Positions 59,846-64,000 of a stretch of DNA of 64,000 nucleotides are shown here, in pieces. The notes below the pieces were generated by a model that saw only the letters and a program-made list of their open reading frames with translations, did no database searches and was not told the origin of the DNA. The DNA comes from CALJFL01 sp036961205 (lineage in GTDB: Bacteria > Pseudomonadota > Gammaproteobacteria > Pseudomonadales > Halieaceae): NCBI GenBank assembly GCA_036961205.1, contig JBALVI010000004.1:124001-188000 (forward strand), in the 5' to 3' direction. Position numbers and translations under genes: made by a program. Each line of letters begins with the position of its first letter. Positions within the stretch are counted from its first letter, which is position 1.

Positions 59846-60667
59846 ATGAGTGAAAATTCTGAACAAATCGAGTACTGGAACGGATCGGCGGGCGCTGGCT
59901 GGGTTGAAACTTATCCTGTGATCGACCGCTTGTTGGAACCACTCTCATCTGTCGCAGTGGGCCATGCCAACCCCCGCGACGGGCAGAACGTAATTGATGT
60001 AGGTTGTGGGTGCGGTAGTACCAGCATAAAGCTGGCTGAATGTGGCGCCAGCGTCCTGGGGGTTGATATCTCCGAGCCCATGGTCGCTGAAGCAAGCCGT
60101 CGCGCGCTGGATATGCCTAATGTTCAGTTTAGCGTGGCGGACGCTTCTATAGAGGCTTACACACCGAATCATGAGCTTGTTTTCTCCAGGTTCGGGGTTA
60201 TGTTTTTTGCCGATCCAATTACAGCATTCGCCAATATACGAACCGCTCTGGCGCCAAAGGGAAGATTGGTATTCCTGTGTTGGCAGAGCCCACTGGCGAA
60301 CCCGTGGATAGCCATACCGGGGAAAATTGTGCAGGGGCTGTTGCCTGAGGCACCACCAGCTGATCCGTTGGCACCCGGTCCTTTTTCGCTCTCCGACGAA
60401 ACCCGCTTACACCATGTGCTGGGCAGTGCCGGTTTCAACGACATTTCCGTGGAATCGGTTGAGAAGGAGCTCACGCTGGGCGCTGATATGGAAGAAGCGA
60501 TGGCATTCCAGTCGCGTATTGGCCCTTTGTCCACGTTCATTGCGGAGCATCACGGTGAGGCGAGAGAACAGGCAATAAACGCGGTGCGTGATGCCCTGTC
60601 GCCCTACCTTACCGATGACGGCGTGCGCATGACGGGTGCAGCCTGGCTGGTGACTGCCTCCGTTTGA
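59846..60667 (+). CDS. Class I SAM-dependent methyltransferase
   Basis: The product has 273 residues. Motif I is NVIDVGCGCGSTSIKLAE, followed by VLGVDISEPM, QFSVADAS and FSRFGVMFF. The substrate is not evident; the type is common for small-molecule methyltransferases. It is convergent with the LLM flavoprotein gene. Confidence 0.9.
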   Translation: MSENSEQIEYWNGSAGAGWVETYPVIDRLLEPLSSVAVGHANPRDGQNVIDVGCGCGSTSIKLAECGASVLGVDISEPMVAEASRRALDMPNVQFSVADASIEAYTPNHELVFSRFGVMFFADPITAFANIRTALAPKGRLVFLCWQSPLANPWIAIPGKIVQGLLPEAPPADPLAPGPFSLSDETRLHHVLGSAGFNDISVESVEKELTLGADMEEAMAFQSRIGPLSTFIAEHHGEAREQAINAVRDALSPYLTDDGVRMTGAAWLVTASV

Positions 60668-60671
60668 TTAC

Positions 60672-61778
60672 CTACTTCACTGGCTGGCGCAAACCCTTCT
60701 GCTCAAGTCGCGGGATCACCTCATCCCTGAAGTGCGGAAATTCTTTAGCGTAATCTACGAATGACAACGTGGTACCGGAAATGCCCGCGTTACTCATTTG
60801 TTCTAGCTGATCTGCTATATGGTCAGGTGTGCCAACTAGCGGAAACCCACCGTGACCGGCAGCAAAGCGGTCGCGAAAGTTGGCTAGGGCATCGGGTGTA
60901 AATGATTGTGCGTGCATACCCTGTAGCTTCATCAGGTAATCTACTGCGTCCCAGTCAGCATTCTGGTTCGCATAGTAGTCCAGGTAATCGTTTGCTTCCT
61001 TTTGGGTAGGTCTACAAACCACAGCACTGAACGTAAACAAACCCATCTCACGGCCTGCCGCTGCGGCCTGTCCGCGAACTTCTTTAGCGGTTTCAGCTGC
61101 TTGCTCAAAGTCAAACACCGGGGTAAATAGAAAGTCGGCATTGCGCACAGCAAATTTTCGGCCTTCTGTAGATGCAGCAGCATTCAGTACCGGCACATGT
61201 GACTGCAAGGGACGCGGATTGCCGTATACACCGGTTCCCTGAAAGTATTCACCCTGCCAGTCGAAAGCACGCTCTTCCTTCCAGAGCTTCTGAACATAAT
61301 CAAACCACTCCTGGGCGCGGGCGTAGCGCTCCACATGCCCTTCTGGCATCTCCAAACCGAAGGCGTCGTATTCTGGTTTGTTCCAGCCCGCCACCACGTT
61401 CAAACCGATACGGCCTCCACCCAGATGATCGATGGTGGCGAGTTGCTTGGCGGTGACAATAGGGTGGTTGAAGGCGGTATGGACCGTGGCAAATATCTGA
61501 ATATTTTTGCTGTGCGCGGTCAAGCCCGCCGCCCAGGTAACCGTTTCCAGCACGCCACCGTGGAAATCGGTGTCCCCGCCATAGCCAATCCACCTGGCGA
61601 TGGGGAGCATAAACTCCAGGCCTGCATCGTCGCAAAGCCGGACCAACTCCAGATTGTTCTCCCAGCTGTTTTGCCAGCGCTCTTCGACTTTAGTGACTGC
61701 CATACCGCTAGAACAGTTCGCTGAAAAGATACCCAGCTTGAGCTTGTTATCGTTAAACATAGGGCCAGTTGATTGCAT
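60672..61778 (-). CDS. LLM-class flavin-dependent monooxygenase (RutA-like group)
   Basis: The product has 368 residues from the ATG at 61778, which has AGAGGTG six bases before it. It follows the luciferase-like pattern: LGIFSANCSSGMAVT, LPIARWIGYGGDTDFHG, IQIFATVHTAF, HLGGGRIGLNVVAGWNKPEY and AAASTEGRKFAVRNADF. The text is close to the RutA/SsuD group that uses FMNH2 and O2 on small molecules such as pyrimidines, sulfonates or alkanes. A MarR regulator is divergent with a strong palindrome between. Confidence 0.9.
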   Translation of the reverse strand: MQSTGPMFNDNKLKLGIFSANCSSGMAVTKVEERWQNSWENNLELVRLCDDAGLEFMLPIARWIGYGGDTDFHGGVLETVTWAAGLTAHSKNIQIFATVHTAFNHPIVTAKQLATIDHLGGGRIGLNVVAGWNKPEYDAFGLEMPEGHVERYARAQEWFDYVQKLWKEERAFDWQGEYFQGTGVYGNPRPLQSHVPVLNAAASTEGRKFAVRNADFLFTPVFDFEQAAETAKEVRGQAAAAGREMGLFTFSAVVCRPTQKEANDYLDYYANQNADWDAVDYLMKLQGMHAQSFTPDALANFRDRFAAGHGGFPLVGTPDHIADQLEQMSNAGISGTTLSFVDYAKEFPHFRDEVIPRLEQKGLRQPVK

Positions 61779-61846
61779 TGGTCGCACCTCTTGCTTAGAT
61801 TATTTGCTATCACTGAGAGACAGTGTAGTATTTATTGCTCAATTTA

Positions 61847-61874
61847 AAGGTAACTTTAAGCTTAAAATTACCTT
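61847..61874. promoter_or_regulatory. 28-bp near-perfect palindrome, probable MarR operator
   Basis: AAGGTAA, C, TTTAAGCTTAAA, A, TTACCTT: the whole is symmetric but for one base pair. It lies between the LLM gene and the MarR gene, 18 bases before the MarR start, so it probably controls both. Confidence 0.7.
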
Positions 61875-61892
61875 ATATCAAGGAAAACTATA

Positions 61893-62486
61893 ATGCCAAA
61901 AAATGTACCTGAAAGTGAGCAAGTGCAGCGGGAAGGAGTTGCTCCAGACAATCACTGGCACTTGTCGGGGAGCAACCATGAACTCGCGCTCACCGAGATA
62001 GAATTTGCTATTTTTAGGATATTCGCGTCATTTAGCCGCTGGATGGACGACCTTACGGCCTACTGTCAGGACGAGGCCGAGCCTCCCTGCAGTGGTCTGG
62101 ACTTCTCTTTGCTCAACGTAATCCGCATGAACGACCGCCCCAAGGGGATTTCGGAGATCGGTCGCCTGCTGAATCGCGATGACATATCAAACATGCAGTA
62201 CAGCATGCGCAAGCTCGTCAAATTCGACTTTATTGAAAAAGTGGGGGCGAAGGGAAATAAAAAGGGCGCAACCTACCGGGCTACCGAAAAGGGCATAGAG
62301 GCGACCAATCGCTACGCCAAGTTTCGCAGGGAATTACTGCTGCCGCTCACCCAGTCACTGTCGGAAAGTGACCAACGAATGGCCCAGGTAACCAACATGC
62401 TGACCCTTATGTCGGGTATATATGATCAGGCTGCCTGTGTGGCAGCCACCCATAGAGACATGGTACCGCCGGCGAACACCACCTGA
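61893..62486 (+). CDS. MarR-type winged-helix transcriptional regulator
   Basis: The product has 197 residues. The winged helix is visible as FSLLNVIRMNDRPKGISEIG, LLNRDDISNMQYSMRKL and FIEKVGAKGNKKGATYRATE. It is divergent from the LLM monooxygenase and probably represses it and itself through the palindrome between them. The ligand is likely to be the monooxygenase substrate. Confidence 0.85.
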   Translation: MPKNVPESEQVQREGVAPDNHWHLSGSNHELALTEIEFAIFRIFASFSRWMDDLTAYCQDEAEPPCSGLDFSLLNVIRMNDRPKGISEIGRLLNRDDISNMQYSMRKLVKFDFIEKVGAKGNKKGATYRATEKGIEATNRYAKFRRELLLPLTQSLSESDQRMAQVTNMLTLMSGIYDQAACVAATHRDMVPPANTT

Positions 62487-62683
62487 TCATACTGCTCGCA
62501 AATCTGATTTATTCGCAAGTCTATCGTCTGGAGTTTCTTTTCTGGTAATTTGGCTACGCCCTCTTCCAGAGCCTTGGCCATATCGTGAATGACTTTCAGT
62601 ATAGGCTGGTAGTCGCACAGAGAGTCGATGGTGTCTGCCGTGAAAATCAGTGACGCTTGTATGTGTTGACGGCCTAATGTCAT
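62426..62683 (-). CDS. Possible small protein (85 residues)
   Basis: The frame overlaps the 3' end of the MarR gene by 61 bases on the other strand. The middle is amphipathic and helical (VIHDMAKALEEGVAKLPEKK) and looks protein-like, but there is only a weak ribosome site and no recognised family. It may be a chance frame. Confidence 0.28.
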   Translation of the reverse strand: MTLGRQHIQASLIFTADTIDSLCDYQPILKVIHDMAKALEEGVAKLPEKKLQTIDLRINQICEQYDQVVFAGGTMSLWVAATQAA

Positions 62684-62783
62684 ACATGACCAGCTAAGTT
62701 GCCAATCCCCCAGAGCTAGCTAATTGCTACTGGCTGTATGAATATAGGCTTAACCCTAAATAGTTATGTTGTTGGAGATAAGT

Positions 62784-63128
62784 TTGAAGAATGGTTGCTC
62801 ACGATTGCTGATTATTATGATGAGCCTTTCGCCATGCATTAGTCTTGCCGACGATAGGGTTGAGGATGTTGCATGTTTGGCCTATTGGCAATTACGTAGC
62901 GTGGGCTTGGAACGTGAACATGGAATAGAAAGCGCAAAGAGGTCGAACAAGTATCAGCAGGATTACAAATCCGGGCTGCAAGATTTAAAGCAAAAAGTAG
63001 ACCCTAGTACTGCGGCAAAGCAAGTGTTTGGATCTATGAAGACTTTGCTTGAAGCCATTGATTATGACTATGATCGAACGGGTGAGTTGGATGCGAAATA
63101 TTCAGCTGCCTGTACCTCGCCACAATAA
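62784..63128 (+). CDS. Small exported protein of unknown function
   Basis: From the TTG at 62784, with GGAG six bases before it, the protein has 114 residues and a neat signal peptide (KNGCSRLLIIMMSLSPCIS). An ATG at 62766 would add six residues. The mature part is helical and charged (SNKYQQDYKSGLQDLKQKV) with two Cys. No family was recognised. An intrinsic terminator follows. Confidence 0.55.
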   Translation: MKNGCSRLLIIMMSLSPCISLADDRVEDVACLAYWQLRSVGLEREHGIESAKRSNKYQQDYKSGLQDLKQKVDPSTAAKQVFGSMKTLLEAIDYDYDRTGELDAKYSAACTSPQ

Positions 63129-63155
63129 ATTGAAATATTTACTAACTGCAGACAT

Positions 63156-63183
63156 AAAAAAACCCGGCGAGGCCGGGCTTTTT
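63156..63183. terminator. Bidirectional intrinsic terminator
   Basis: CCCGGC, loop GAG, GCCGGG between an A-run and a T-run. It serves both the small exported protein gene and the sulfatase gene on the other strand. Confidence 0.9.
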
Positions 63184-63199
63184 AAATACCTGATTTTAG

Positions 63200-64000
63200 T
63201 TAGCCACCGTCGGGCGTCAGCTGTTCAATAATTGCTTCCTGATCAATGGTGAAGCTAGCAGCCTTATAACGAGGCGGGTACTTAACGTACGTTTTAAAGT
63301 GATCAATTACTCCTGCTTGGGCTGGCAGTAATAGATAAGCCCTATCTAAGTACCAATCCCAGTAAGTGTTAGAAGTAATCGTAGCGTTTTCGTATGGGTC
63401 GGTGCGCAGGTTAAACAACAAAGGTATACGTGTTTTGGTGAACGGTTCGGCCCAAATGTTTAAAGTGCCTGTTTCACGCTGCTGAGCGAAAACAACTTTC
63501 CAGTTGTCATAACGCAGACCTGTTAAATCACCGTCGTCAGAGTAGTAAAAGAAACCTTTACGAGGGCCTTCTTCTTCCTGTCCCGTCAGATGAGGTAGAA
63601 AGTTAAAGCCGTCTAGATGCACCTTAAATTTCTTGCCTGCCGTTGAATGGCCTTTTAGCAGCTTCTCTTTGATCTGGTCATCACCAGCGGCAGCCATGAA
63701 CGTTGGTGCCCAGTCTAAGTGCGACATGATTTCATTGGATACTGATCCAGGCTCAATGTGCCCGGGCCAGCGAATCATCGCTGGCACCCGATATGCGCCT
63801 TCCCAGTTGGTATTTTTCTCACCACGAAATGGCGTGGTACCTGCGTCGGGCCAGGTATTCATGTGGGGGCCGTTGTCAGTTGAATACACTACGATAGTGT
63901 TGTCTTTTAAGCCCAGCTCATCGATTTTGTCCAGAACCGTACCAACGTTTTTATCATGGTCGATCATTACGTCATGATAAGTACTTTGCCATTGGCCTGC
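63200..64000 (-). CDS. Sulfatase (arylsulfatase family), C-terminal part
   Basis: The frame is open to the right edge, so the true start is outside the window; an internal Met at 63967 is not the start because AGQWQSTYHDV precedes it in frame. Typical sulfatase text is present: IVVYSTDNGPHMNTWPDAG, TPFRGEKNTNWEGAYRVPAM, RWPGHIEPGSVSN and LDWAPTFMAAAG. The formylglycine site lies in the missing N-terminal part. It hydrolyses sulfate esters; the substrate is unknown. Confidence 0.9.
   Translation of the reverse strand, partial: AGQWQSTYHDVMIDHDKNVGTVLDKIDELGLKDNTIVVYSTDNGPHMNTWPDAGTTPFRGEKNTNWEGAYRVPAMIRWPGHIEPGSVSNEIMSHLDWAPTFMAAAGDDQIKEKLLKGHSTAGKKFKVHLDGFNFLPHLTGQEEEGPRKGFFYYSDDGDLTGLRYDNWKVVFAQQRETGTLNIWAEPFTKTRIPLLFNLRTDPYENATITSNTYWDWYLDRAYLLLPAQAGVIDHFKTYVKYPPRYKAASFTIDQEAIIEQLTPDGG

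Overview
The window looks like a chromosomal segment of a marine-type gammaproteobacterium, perhaps near the Halieaceae/Spongiibacteraceae/Cellvibrionales group. The basis is its gene content: large TonB-dependent receptors, CaiB/BaiF CoA-transferases, MmgE/PrpD, a choice-of-anchor F protein, IPTL/PEP-like C-terminal tails, cytochrome c5 and a T4P/T2SS-type ATPase. No rRNA, tRNA, CRISPR array or transposase was seen, so the taxonomy is an inference.

Region 1 (1-3.9 kb): the start of a membrane protein, a GMC flavoprotein with its gluconate-dehydrogenase-subunit-3-like partner, an exported protein with a sorting-type tail, and a small EF-hand protein.

Region 2 (4-29.7 kb) is the core of the window, a dense catabolic locus. 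It holds three CaiB/BaiF CoA-transferases, acyl-CoA dehydrogenase, a MaoC hydratase, a CitE/HpcH lyase, MmgE/PrpD, a 4-hydroxybutyryl-CoA-dehydratase-like flavoprotein, ATP-type hydantoinase HyuA/HyuB, three isochorismatase-fold amidases, two alpha/beta hydrolases, a PuuE/NodB-type deacetylase, a TauD dioxygenase, an SDR, a nitroreductase, an EamA transporter and a TonB receptor. A GntR/HutC regulator sits in the middle. A shared palindromic site of the form TGTCCGNNCA occurs before at least six transcription units over about 20 kb, so I read most of this region as one regulon. A plausible scheme is: uptake through the outer-membrane receptor, oxidation by TauD, opening of a lactam, hydantoin or imide ring by HyuAB, removal of nitrogen by the amidases, CoA activation, then beta-oxidation-like dehydrogenation, hydration and lyase cleavage. 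The substrate is unknown.

Region 3 (29.7-38.7 kb): a decayed arylamine N-acetyltransferase, a large acetyl-CoA hydrolase/transferase, an unusual fusion of an isoaspartyl-methyltransferase-like domain to a GspE/PilB-type ATPase coupled to a MoxR ATPase, a metallo-beta-lactamase-fold hydrolase, and a glycosyltransferase.

Region 4 (38.7-43.1 kb): a three-gene surface-protein operon. It encodes a signal-peptide/sorting-tail protein followed by two collagen-like (Gly-X-Y) proteins that arose by tandem duplication. An in-frame copy of the sorting tail lies directly behind the stop codon of the first collagen gene. A perfect CRP-type site lies upstream.

Region 5 (43.3-64 kb): more ordinary genes, including a GDSL lipoprotein, DUF1499 lipoprotein, second TonB receptor, TspO-like membrane protein, macro domain protein, cytochrome c5, lipoprotein, choice-of-anchor F protein, DUF2202 protein, a KorAB-type 2-oxoacid oxidoreductase with a ferritin-like protein, M50 protease, methyltransferase, LLM flavoprotein with a divergent MarR regulator, and a sulfatase running off the right edge.
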